From Fimbriiglobus ruber (GTDB taxonomy: Bacteria > Planctomycetota > Planctomycetia > Gemmatales > Gemmataceae), in assembly GCF_002197845.1 (NCBI RefSeq), contig NZ_NIDE01000002.1, positions 558,001-622,000 of the forward strand: 64,000 nt of DNA, written 5' to 3'. The notes beneath the pieces are model-generated. The model made no database searches and was not told the origin of the DNA. It worked only from the letters and a program-made list of their open reading frames with translations. Within the stretch, counting starts at the first letter, position 1; every line of letters starts with the position of its first letter. This document shows, piece after piece, positions 36,265 through 43,721 of the stretch. Position numbers and translations under genes: made by a program.

Positions 36265-37254
36265 ATGGCCGCGGCCCTGAAGTTCGTCGGGTTGGACGTC
36301 GGCGGGACGACGATGAAGGCGGCGGTGGTGGACGACTACGGGCTCGCCGGCCCGAGCGTGAGCCTGCCGACCGAAGCCCACCGCGGGGCCGACGTCGGGC
36401 TCGAGACCATGTGCGAGACGATCCGCCGGGCGGTCGCCGCGTCCCGCCTGACCATGACGGACGTCGCCGGCATCGGCGTCGCCACGCCCGGGCTAATGGA
36501 CATCAAGCTCGGCATCATCCTCGATCCGCCGAACCTCAAGCCGTGGCGGAACGTCGAGATCCCGCAGCACATCCGCAAGGTGTTCCACAAGCCGGTCGCG
36601 TTCCAGAACGACGCGAACGCGGCCGCCCTCGGCGAACACTGGGTCGGGGCCGGCAAGGGGGCGCCGAGCCTCGTCCTGTTCACCCTCGGCACCGGCGTCG
36701 GCGGCGGCATCATCGTCGACGGCCGGGTACTCGAAGGCGAACACAGCCACGGCGGCGAACTCGGCCACTTACGCATCGACCTGCCCGACCGCGGCCGCCT
36801 GTGCGGGTGCGGCCGCCGCGGGTGCCTGGAGGCGTACGCCAGCGCGACCGCCGTGGTCGACCGGGCGCGGGAGGACCAGGCCGGCTACCGCGGCCCGACC
36901 CGTCTCCGCGAGATGCTCGCGGCCGACGACGTCAGCGGGGTGTCGGCGAAGGACGTGTTCGACGTCGCCGCCCAGGGCGACCTGCTCGCCCAGAAGGTGG
37001 TCGAGGACACCGCGTATTACCTGGCCCTCGGGGCGTGCGCGGTGATGGCCACGGTCGACCCGGAGATGATCGTGTTCGGCGGCGGCATGACGGCAGCCGG
37101 CGACTCGTTCCTGGCCAAGATCCGCGAGTACGCCCTGCGGTTCGGCCTGGCGTACCCCGCGTCCAAGGTGCAGATCCGGTTCGCCCAGCTCGGGTCCGAC
37201 GCCGGCTTCATCGGCGCCGCCGCGTGCGCCCGGCAGCTGGTGAAGCAAGGGTGA
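36265..37254 (+). CDS. ROK family sugar kinase (glucokinase-like)
   Basis: 329 residues. Visible ROK features are the phosphate-1 loop LDVGGTTMKAAVV (residues 9-21), NDANAAALGE near 113, TLGTGVGGGI near 134, and the zinc motif GELGHLRI then CGCGRRGCLEAYAS near 160-185 with the Cys residues of the ROK signature. Length and motif order match bacterial glucokinases, which phosphorylate glucose with ATP. The exact sugar cannot be fixed from sequence. ATG 36265 gives the usual start just before the phosphate loop. No regulatory helix-turn-helix domain is present, so it is a kinase, not a NagC-type repressor. Confidence 0.88.
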   Translation: MAAALKFVGLDVGGTTMKAAVVDDYGLAGPSVSLPTEAHRGADVGLETMCETIRRAVAASRLTMTDVAGIGVATPGLMDIKLGIILDPPNLKPWRNVEIPQHIRKVFHKPVAFQNDANAAALGEHWVGAGKGAPSLVLFTLGTGVGGGIIVDGRVLEGEHSHGGELGHLRIDLPDRGRLCGCGRRGCLEAYASATAVVDRAREDQAGYRGPTRLREMLAADDVSGVSAKDVFDVAAQGDLLAQKVVEDTAYYLALGACAVMATVDPEMIVFGGGMTAAGDSFLAKIREYALRFGLAYPASKVQIRFAQLGSDAGFIGAAACARQLVKQG

Positions 37255-37311
37255 CGGCGGAGGCGGACGCGACAAGATTGTGCAAGGGGTGTGGTCAACC
37301 CGGGGCGGGCT

Positions 37312-37518
37312 CAGGGTTCACACCCTGGGCCATTTTCTGCCGCCCCGTTGGGGCTCAAAACCACGGGATGGGCGGAGGCTCGTCGGCGTTGGAGTCCCGG
37401 CTTTAGCCGGCGCACGCCTGACCTGGCTAAAGCCGGGATTCCAACAAAACCGCCCCCCGGGGATGGATTTTGAGCCCCAACGGGGCGGCAGAGAATAGCC
37501 CAGGCCGTAAGCCCTGGG
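37312..37518. repeat. Nested extragenic inverted repeats upstream of the GT87 gene
   Basis: The outer pair 37312-37360 and 37468-37518 are imperfect inverted copies built around CTGCCGCCCCGTTGGGGCTC. Inside lies a second pair at about 37389-37410 and 37423-37444 (TTGGAGTCCCGGCTTTAGCC). After the element, an imperfect direct repeat of about 47 bp (CCTGGGCCTACCCTGGGACG, CCCGGGCCTACCCCGGGACG) occurs between 37515 and 37610. The outer motif resembles a palindrome family common in planctomycete genomes. Together these fill 37255-37643. Confidence 0.65.
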
Positions 37519-37643
37519 CCTACCCTGGGACGACCGTACCCGTGCCAATTGCTGGTGCCCCCGGGCCTACCCCGGGACGACGGTATCCGTACCAAATATT
37601 GTCGCCCCGCACTCCGCACCCGCTCACGCCACCTGAGATTTTG

Positions 37644-39359
37644 ATGTCGCTCCCGCCCCGGCTCCGGTTCGTCGTCCTGATCGTGCCGGTCGCGTGGTGC
37701 GCGCTGATCATGGCCTTCATGCGCCCGGACGCGCTCAAAATGCGCCCCGAGGTTGCGGCGATCGTCGGCCCGCTGGTTTACGACGAGACGGACCTCGGCG
37801 CCCTCGCCCTCCGCGGGGCCAACGCCCACATCGGCCGCATGCCCGGGCGGCCGGACGAACCCGGCTGGAACGAGCCGCCGCAGTTGGCCGAACAACTCGA
37901 CGCCCCGCAGCCGCCGTATTCCGACCGCTTCTTCCTCGAATACCCGATCCCGGCGCTCGCCCTCTTCCGGCTCGGCTTCCTCATCCAACCCGACGCGGCG
38001 ACCCTCGACCTCCCGCCCGCGGTCGCCGACAGCCACCACTACGCGGTCGCCCACTTCGTCCCGCGGACGCCCGCGGAGGCGCGGCTCTGGCAGGCGTTCC
38101 GCACGGCCGGCCGGTTCTACGTCGTCGTCATGACGGCGGCCCTCGTCGCCCTGATCGTGCTGGTCGGCCGCGGGTACGAGCGCGGGGCCGGGTGGAACCC
38201 GCGGGTCTGGCTGGCGGTCCTGCCCGCGGCCGTCTACTTCTCGCTCAACCGCTTCGACATCGTGCCCACGCTCCTGGTCGCGGTCAGCTTCGCCTGCCTG
38301 GGGCGGAACCGCCCGGGGTGGGCCGGGGCGTGGCTGGCGGCCGGGGTGATGTTCAAAGTGTTCCCGGTGCTGTTCGTCCCGATCGTCCTGCGCTACCTCG
38401 GCCCGGCCCGCGGCGCCCGGTGGCTCGCCGGGTTCGCGGCCGCGCTGGCGGTCGGATTCGGGGCGTCGTGGGCACTGACCGATTGGGACGCCACGGTCGG
38501 GCCGATCCGTATGCAATTCGCGCGAACGTTGCCCGAAGTGGGAACCAGCTGGACCCTCTACGGCCGCCTGCTGCCGGAAGCGCTGGGGCGTTCCAGCACG
38601 GCCCGGATCGCGGTGCTGGCGACGGTCGCGCTCGCCCTGGTCGCCACCCGGCCCGCGGACCTGGCGGGCGTGTTGCGGCGGTGCGGGATTCTGCTCGTGG
38701 CGTTCGTGGTGATGGCCGTGTTCTGGTCGCCGCAGTGGGTCGTCTGGTTCCTGCCGTTGCTGATCCCGCTGGCCCGAACCAGCCGGTGCGTCGCGGCCGC
38801 GGCCGCCGCGCTGGACGTGGTGAATTACGTTTCATTCTCGATCCTGTTCCTCATCGTCTACAGCATGATTGATGTCGACACCGCAGCCTCTTTGGCGGGG
38901 GTCATGCACTACGTCCGCGGGGTCGCGTGGTTCGGGCTCGCGGGCGTCCTGGCGTGGGGCGAGTGGGCGGCGCGCCGGTCGGCCCGCCGGCCGACGCACG
39001 ACGAAGGGATCGCGGTCTTCCGCCGGGACCGGGCCGCGCTGACGGCGTTGTTTCTCGAACGCGGCCGCGCGGCGGGCACACCCCGCGGCCTGGCGTGGGT
39101 ATCGGCCGTGGCGAACGGGGAGCCGGTGTTCGCCTCCGACGAGACGGGCCGGCTCGTCGCGCTCGCGCCGCTGGTGGTCCAATTCGCCCCGGAGCCGGGG
39201 TCGGATCTGGAAGACGTCCCACAAGCCCGCGAGCCCCGCCCGGTGACCGGCATGTTCACCTGGGAAAACGGCGCCTGGCGGACGACCGGCCGCGCCGTGT
39301 TCAACCTCTCGCCCGAACAGGTGATCGCGAACGCGAAACAGCTAAAAGTTAAAAGTTAA
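37644..39359 (+). CDS. GT87-like polyprenol-sugar-dependent membrane glycosyltransferase
   Basis: 571 residues from ATG 37644 with 9-10 membrane helices (RFVVLIVPVAWCALIMAFM at the N-terminus; others near 160, 195, 235, 265, 325, 345, 380 and 415). The large loop after helix 1 carries acidic residues (YDETDLGAL), and FKVFPVLFVPIVLRYLGP and SPQWVVWFLPLLIPL match DUF2029/GT87 mannosyltransferase-like proteins. A soluble C-terminal domain of about 120 residues (GIAVFRRDRAALTALFLERG, TGMFTWENGAWRTTGRAVFN) is unusual for the family. The upstream in-frame extension to 37470 is translated repeat DNA. The stop falls in AAAAGTT repeats. Confidence 0.72.
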   Translation: MSLPPRLRFVVLIVPVAWCALIMAFMRPDALKMRPEVAAIVGPLVYDETDLGALALRGANAHIGRMPGRPDEPGWNEPPQLAEQLDAPQPPYSDRFFLEYPIPALALFRLGFLIQPDAATLDLPPAVADSHHYAVAHFVPRTPAEARLWQAFRTAGRFYVVVMTAALVALIVLVGRGYERGAGWNPRVWLAVLPAAVYFSLNRFDIVPTLLVAVSFACLGRNRPGWAGAWLAAGVMFKVFPVLFVPIVLRYLGPARGARWLAGFAAALAVGFGASWALTDWDATVGPIRMQFARTLPEVGTSWTLYGRLLPEALGRSSTARIAVLATVALALVATRPADLAGVLRRCGILLVAFVVMAVFWSPQWVVWFLPLLIPLARTSRCVAAAAAALDVVNYVSFSILFLIVYSMIDVDTAASLAGVMHYVRGVAWFGLAGVLAWGEWAARRSARRPTHDEGIAVFRRDRAALTALFLERGRAAGTPRGLAWVSAVANGEPVFASDETGRLVALAPLVVQFAPEPGSDLEDVPQAREPRPVTGMFTWENGAWRTTGRAVFNLSPEQVIANAKQLKVKS

Positions 39360-39569
39360 AAAATGAGAGCAATACACGCAAACAATAACGGTGTTTCTGA
39401 CGACGGGGACATGCTTTATCATTCCCGAAGCCAGCATGGGGGCGGACGGAGCGAAGCAAACAATCGAGCCATCGAAGGAAGAGAACAAGTGACCGTGATT
39501 TCCGGGCGACGGGATGAACCGGATCATGTATCATGGGTCAGGAATCGCTAGAGGAAATGGGAGCCGATA

Positions 39570-39848
39570 ATGACCGCTACAGACGACAGTTCTGATCGCC
39601 TGGCGGACGAAGCGCGGCGCGGCCAAGAAACATTCGACCGGCATGTCAAACCGAAGCTCCGCCCGGAAGACGACGGCAAGTTCGTCGCCGTCGATATCCA
39701 ATCGGGCAGTTACGAGATCGACAGCGATGACTACCAAGCCACTGGTCGCCTGATGAAGCGCATTCCGGGTGCGAGGATTTGGCTGCTACGCGCTGGCCAG
39801 CCGACGACTTATCGGATCGTTCGTCTCGGTATCGAAGGGACGGCATGA
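39570..39848 (+). CDS. Small hypothetical protein upstream of a retropepsin-like gene
   Basis: 92 residues, soluble and charged: EARRGQETFDRHVKPKLRPE, KFVAVDIQSGSYEIDSDDYQ, PGARIWLLRAG, and PTTYRIVRLG. The pattern of an acidic strand region followed by Y-R-I is typical of small proteins coded immediately upstream of clan AA aspartic proteases in cyanobacteria and planctomycetes; the pair is thought to act together, but its role is unproven. The stop overlaps the next ATG (ATGA at 39845-39848). An attC-like site follows the pair. Confidence 0.65.
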   Translation: MTATDDSSDRLADEARRGQETFDRHVKPKLRPEDDGKFVAVDIQSGSYEIDSDDYQATGRLMKRIPGARIWLLRAGQPTTYRIVRLGIEGTA

Positions 39849-40098
39849 TGCGTGGCAGCGTCAACGCCCGACTGGAAGCAAAACTCCGTTTGACGATCAG
39901 GCGACTCTGGCGGACGGTTCATCCTGCAATTACGACAACTATGGTGCCGAGGTTGAATGGGATGGGGCGACTCGCGGCGTTGTCGTTTCAGCCGTCGGTC
40001 GAGAAGCATTGGCTGGAATGGTCTTACTGGCCGGCCACAAACTGACTGTCGATATTGAAGACGGCGGTGAAGTCGCAATTCAACCGTTGGGGCCATAG
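39845..40098 (+). pseudogene. Clan AA aspartic protease remnant lacking the active-site segment
   Basis: The start ATG overlaps the stop of the upstream gene. The first 16 codons (MMRGSVNARLEAKLRLTI) match the usual N-terminus of retropepsin-like proteins. The central part, which should contain the catalytic D-[ST]-G, is absent: the sense jumps by a frame change to ATLADGSSCNYDNYGAEVEW, DGATRGVVVSAVG and LAGMVLLAGHKLTVDIEDGG, the normal C-terminal half. An internal deletion of roughly 30-40 codons explains both. The protein cannot be an active protease. Confidence 0.6.
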
Positions 40099-40101
40099 GA
40101 C

Positions 40102-40432
40102 AGCGAACCAGCTGCGGCAACAGACAGACCCCGCCGCGGGACGGCTCCTCAGGGGAATGAAGTCGTTCGAGCGGCGGGGGAGCTGAGAGACTGTCTCGTA
40201 AGGGGCGCCAAGTGGCAACTCGATCACAGAACAGGGTTTGCGTTGTCTTGGATCACACACACTTCCGACGGGTGGCAGTGCAGCATCCTTCGGATTCACG
40301 TCGTTCGGAAGCGAATCGTCCTGCGCTGCAGTCCAGCTGAAGCGCGTCGGCCTCGCGTCACAGGTATCGCTATACTAACGGCTTACGGAAAATGCCCCCT
40401 TACGAGACAGTCTCTGAGCTCGGGCGCTCGGC
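40102..40432 (+). other. attC-like site a, interrupted by a 226-bp element
   Basis: Left core AGCGAAC (40102-40108), stem arm CCCCGCCGC, then GCGGCGGGG and CTGAG at 40170-40187. The miniature element at 40188-40413 follows, then CTGAG, spacer CTCGGGC, and a degenerate right core GCTCGGC (40426-40432). Without the insert and one CTGAG, the site is about 100 bp and matches sites e and f closely. The TIGR02996 gene starts 13 bp after the right core. Confidence 0.7.
40188..40413. mobile_element. 226-bp MITE with about 19-bp terminal repeats and CTGAG duplication
   Basis: The ends are inverted repeats (AGACTGTCTCGTAAGGGG at 40188 and its complement ending at 40413, with one extra C in the right arm). 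CTGAG flanks both sides (40183-40187 and 40414-40418). No gene lies inside. It interrupts attC-like site a between its L box and right core. Confidence 0.75.
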
Positions 40433-40445
40433 TCGGCGGGGTGTC

Positions 40446-41447
40446 ATGAGTGACGAAGAGGGATTCTTACAGGCGATCGCAGCGGCCCCGACGGACGACC
40501 TCCCCCGGTTGGTGTATGCCGACTGGTTGGAGGAACAGGGCGATCCGCGGGCGACCTATCTCCGGCTGGCCACCCAGGCCGCTGGCCAGGTTCGGGACGG
40601 CCTCCTGTCGGAAGACCAGCGGTCCGCACTCCGGGACACTTATGCAACCGCACCGGCGGAGTGGCGGGGGCGCGTGGGGCCGTGGTTCGACGTGGTGCTG
40701 GAAGCCGTCCGCCAGGACTGCAAGATTGGGGTGATAAAGGTCGTCCGAAATCTGGTACACCGCAGGCTGGTCAGGGCCAGGGAAGTGGTAGAAGTCCTCC
40801 CGTCAGTCGTCCGGAGTCGGCTGCTGCTCGACGTCGCGGAAGGCTTGCGGCAGCAGTTGGAGCACGGGTACGGGGTGATTCCGTGGCCGTCGGAGCGTGG
40901 GCCGGCGTGTCACGTCACGCTGCGAATCAGTAGCCAGGTTGCCGAACCTGTCGTTCGGCCGAAGAGGGTGTACCAGCAAATGACCCTCTTCGATATCCGC
41001 ACTGACGACAGTCACGCCGAATACATCGCTGACGTGAACCGTGGGCTGGATGCCGAGCCGGGCAACCCGTACTTGACTCGATACGGTCACGTGTGCAGCC
41101 CCGGTTGGTGGGCCTGCTTCGATCGCGGCGAGTTGCCGATCGAAGTGCTTTCCGGCCCCGTCACATTCGTCGGCTCGCGGCCCGTTTGCGTCTGGTACGG
41201 GGAGACAGAGGATGTGATCGAGTTCGTTTCCGGTATCCGGGTGGTCGGGTACGACCGTTTGGACTACTGGACCGCCGCCCCCATCTGCGTCGGTGACCTG
41301 GTGACCGTCACCCGCACCGTGGCTGGGTTGCAGACCCCGGGAAGGCTGATGCGGTCTGAAATCGATCTCCGGGTTGAGTGGGTGACTGCGCACGACGAGC
41401 AAAGGCAGGCTGAACCTGTTGCTGTACCTGACCCGGCGGGCAATTAG
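40446..41447 (+). CDS. TIGR02996 domain protein (cassette gene)
   Basis: 333 residues from ATG 40446. The first 45 residues (SDEEGFLQAIAAAPTDDLPR, LVYADWLEEQGDPRATYLRL) are a textbook TIGR02996 repeat-companion domain, a planctomycete-rich module of unknown function. The remaining 290 residues are soluble and unrecognised; segments such as VVGYDRLDYWTAAPICVGDL look beta-rich. The gene starts 13 bp after the right core of site a, and its last codons overlap the left part of site b, as is common for integron cassettes. Confidence 0.78.
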   Translation: MSDEEGFLQAIAAAPTDDLPRLVYADWLEEQGDPRATYLRLATQAAGQVRDGLLSEDQRSALRDTYATAPAEWRGRVGPWFDVVLEAVRQDCKIGVIKVVRNLVHRRLVRAREVVEVLPSVVRSRLLLDVAEGLRQQLEHGYGVIPWPSERGPACHVTLRISSQVAEPVVRPKRVYQQMTLFDIRTDDSHAEYIADVNRGLDAEPGNPYLTRYGHVCSPGWWACFDRGELPIEVLSGPVTFVGSRPVCVWYGETEDVIEFVSGIRVVGYDRLDYWTAAPICVGDLVTVTRTVAGLQTPGRLMRSEIDLRVEWVTAHDEQRQAEPVAVPDPAGN

Positions 41448-41505
41448 GCTTTCCGGGGGTCATTGCTCCCCGCGCCCGCCAGGCAGGTGAGCTTTTCCGT
41501 TCGGC
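41409..41505 (+). other. attC-like site b
   Basis: Left core GCTGAAC (41409-41415), paired box ACCTG, stem CCGGCGGGC; right side GCCCGCC, CAGGT, spacer, right core GTTCGGC (41499-41505). The two arms pair with unpaired spacers and an extra base on one arm, the layout of an attC hairpin. Length 97 bp. It overlaps the end of the TIGR02996 gene. Confidence 0.7.
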
Positions 41506-42166
41506 GCCTCATGCCACCCGCGTGGTTGGCGCGTTATACTGCGGCGGAGGGGCGTCCGTCCCCGTGCCCCGTTCGGGGGACGGCCCCAACCGCCCGTTGC
41601 AGCTGCGCGGCGGCTGGCCGTCGGGCCGCGAGTCCGCCGTGGGGCAGGCCAGCGCGGATCCCGCCACGCAACTGAACTAAACCGTTCGACGGCAGCGACA
41701 GACTTATTATTAATCATATTTATGATTAATTTGAACTTACTATTATCTGGAAATTAGTCGGGGCGGCGGTGTCCGAGTTAGAGGGTAATCGCGACCTCAC
41801 GCTGACCACCGCGCGGCCGTATGTCATCGGCTATCTCTGCCAGCAACTGGCAGCGCAACGTGTGGTTGTGGAGGTCGCGCTGGCGGCGGAGTGACCGGGA
41901 GAGTGCTTGCTCTGCGCCGAACCAAGCACCGGGGCTGCGCCCTAGCAACTTTGTTCGGGCGTTCGGCATCCAGAAGGTTCGCCGACGCAGGCATCCGTTA
42001 CCTTCTCGCCGACTTGCTGATCGAGCGATCCGGAGGCATTATCAGCGACGACGGTTACGATTACACAGGCGGATTTCCTTCTATCAATACTGCATGTGGT
42101 CAAGAATGAGACGTCCCCCGCTCGCCCCAAGACTCATTCTTGGCCGCGCATAACTCTTAAACCCCC
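41506..42166. other. Gene-poor cassette region with gene fragments
   Basis: No complete gene is evident. An AT-rich palindrome lies at 41709-41730 (ATTAATCATA, TT, TATGATTAAT). A short frame at 41769-41894 (GTG start, 41 codons, ARPYVIGYLCQQLAAQRVVV) may be a gene end. A short candidate attC-like pair, GCCGAAC (41916) with GTTCGGC (41960), is followed by a second short frame to 42109 (GIRYLLADLLIERSGGIISD). A hairpin CAAGAATGAG/CTCATTCTTG brackets the CGTCCCCCGCTCG motif near 42101-42141. Confidence 0.4.
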
Positions 42167-43285
42167 TTGCAAATCCACGCCCGCCACTTCCGCACCGCCC
42201 AACCCGTGGCCGTCACGGTCGCCGGCGGCCGCATCGCGTCGCTTACCCCCCTGCCCGACACCCCGGTCGAGTCGCTGCCGTGGGTCGCCCCGGCGTTCGT
42301 GGACGTGCAGATCAACGGCTGCCTTGGCATCGGCTTCAACTCGCCCGCGTTGACCGCCGACGGCGTCCGGACCGTCACGGCCGAGTGCCTCAAGCACGGC
42401 ATCGGCACGTATTGCCCCACGCTGATCACCGGCAGCTTCGAGGCGATCCGGCACGGCTTCACGGTCCTGGCCGCGGCGATCGACGCCGATGCGGAACTGG
42501 CCCGCCGCCTGCCCGGGTTCCACCTGGAGGGGCCATACCTGTCCGGCGACGACGGTCCCCGCGGCGCCCACCCGCGCGAACACGCCCGCGACCCGGACTG
42601 GGACGAGTTCCGCCGCTGGCAGGACGCGGCGGGCGGCCGCATCCGGATGGTCACGGTCGCGCCCGAGCGGACCGGCGCGCTCCGGTTCATCGAGCAGGCG
42701 GCTTCGTCGGGCGTGGTCGTCGCGATCGGCCACACGGCCGCCACGCCGTCGCAGATCCGGGCCGCGGCCGCCGCCGGCGCGCGGACGAGCACCCACCTCG
42801 GCAACGGCTGCCACGCGGTCCTGCCGCGGCACGAGAACTACATCTGGGAACAGCTCGCCTGCGACGACTTGTGGGCCAGCCTCATCACCGACGGCCACCA
42901 CCTGCCGGCGGCCGTCGTCAAATCGTTCGTCCGCGGGAAGACGCCCGCCCGCGTATTGATCACCTGCGACGCCGGCTCGCTGGCCGGCCTGCCGCCGGGC
43001 CGGTACCGCGACTGGGGCCAGGAGTTCGAGGTGCTGCCGGGCGGCAAGATCGTGGTCCCCGGTACGCCGTTCCTCGCCGGGTCCGGCAGTTTCACCGACG
43101 CCTGCATCGGCCACGTCGTCCGGATGGCCGGCGTCACCCTGGCCGACGCGATCGACATGACCACCGCCCGCCCGCGCGAACTCCTCGGCCTCCCCGCGTC
43201 GACGCTCGCCCCGGGCGAGCCGGCAGACCTGATGCTGTTCGACTGGCAGCCGGGCGGGGACGTGGTGGTCAGGCAAGTCGTGTAG
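42167..43285 (+). CDS. nagA: N-acetylglucosamine-6-phosphate deacetylase-like amidohydrolase
   Basis: 372 residues from TTG 42167. NagA features seen: VAPAFVDVQINGCLGIGFNS (metal region), GFHLEGPYLS with the catalytic-site Glu near residue 115, GHTAATPSQIRAAAAAGART (His and Thr), STHLGNGCHAVLPRHENYIW, ITDGHHLPAAVVK (paired His), and LITCDAGSLAGLPPG with the catalytic Asp. The enzyme family removes acetate from GlcNAc-6-P in amino-sugar use. CH-type strand 1 (usually HxH) is DVQINGC here, as in NagA (HIHG replaced), so metal binding may be at one site. It lies between cassette regions; no neighbouring nagB is seen. Confidence 0.85.
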   Translation: MQIHARHFRTAQPVAVTVAGGRIASLTPLPDTPVESLPWVAPAFVDVQINGCLGIGFNSPALTADGVRTVTAECLKHGIGTYCPTLITGSFEAIRHGFTVLAAAIDADAELARRLPGFHLEGPYLSGDDGPRGAHPREHARDPDWDEFRRWQDAAGGRIRMVTVAPERTGALRFIEQAASSGVVVAIGHTAATPSQIRAAAAAGARTSTHLGNGCHAVLPRHENYIWEQLACDDLWASLITDGHHLPAAVVKSFVRGKTPARVLITCDAGSLAGLPPGRYRDWGQEFEVLPGGKIVVPGTPFLAGSGSFTDACIGHVVRMAGVTLADAIDMTTARPRELLGLPASTLAPGEPADLMLFDWQPGGDVVVRQVV

Positions 43286-43490
43286 TGGGGCACGTTTCCA
43301 TCGCGCCCGTGGGGGCTCCTTGTGTAGTGTGGGGGCACGTTTCCAATGTGCCCATGGGCTCCCTTCGCCGGGGCGCTCGCCGTTGCCGCGGCTGCTTCGG
43401 GCACGAAGGTCCGGGATGGTCGGAGGCGGACGGATCGGACGGTTCAGGACTTAAGCAGGGAGACTGGACGAGGGAAGGCATCACGGGTCT
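43286..43490. repeat. Short direct repeats after nagA
   Basis: Two imperfect copies of GTGTAGTG(T)GGGGCACGTTTCCA followed by (T/A)CG/TGCCCGTGGG-like sequence lie between about 43280 and 43360. The rest to 43490 shows no gene. Confidence 0.5.
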
Positions 43491-43491
43491 G

Positions 43492-43560
43492 ATTCACAAC
43501 CCGGGAGGAAGTGTCCGATTTACTCTGGTCAAATCGGACACTTCCTCCCGGGTTGTGAAT
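43492..43560. repeat. 69-bp perfect hairpin with 30-bp arms
   Basis: Arms 43492-43521 and 43531-43560 (ATTCACAACCCGGGAGGAAG...) are perfectly complementary around a 9-nt loop ACTCTGGTC. The outer bases ATTCACAA resemble the ends of the IS1182-type element at 46007 (TTGTGAATC). It may be a fused pair of IS ends or a terminator. Confidence 0.7.
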
Positions 43561-43623
43561 GAGGCGATATCCGGCCCCTCGCTCGTCCTGTCAATCCCCT
43601 TGCGGGTCAGACCACCGACTGGA

Positions 43624-43700
43624 GAGCCGTATACGGGAGACCCGCCTGTACGGTTCGGAGGTAGGGGAGATCGAAGCCAATCGATCTCCCCTATCCCTAA
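43624..43700 (+). mobile_element. Group II intron 3' end (domains V and VI)
   Basis: Bases 43624-43656 read GAGCCGTATACGGGAGAC..CGCCTGTACGGTTC, matching domain V: the two outer arms GAGCCGTA/TACGGTTC pair, and AGC lies at the triad position. A domain VI-like hairpin follows (43661-43674 with 43681-43694, loop AGCCAA), ending near CTATCCCTAAC. The reading frame just upstream (PYTGDPPVRFGGRG) is the translation typical of this intron end. No reverse transcriptase frame is present, so this is a remnant or an ORF-less intron. Confidence 0.65.
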
Positions 43701-43721
43701 CACCCACCCCGACGGAAGGCG

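Noticed and set aside
39363-39551. 62-codon frame after the GT87 gene
   Set aside because: Starts in AAAAGTT repeats, without a ribosome site or a recognisable fold; left as noncoding.
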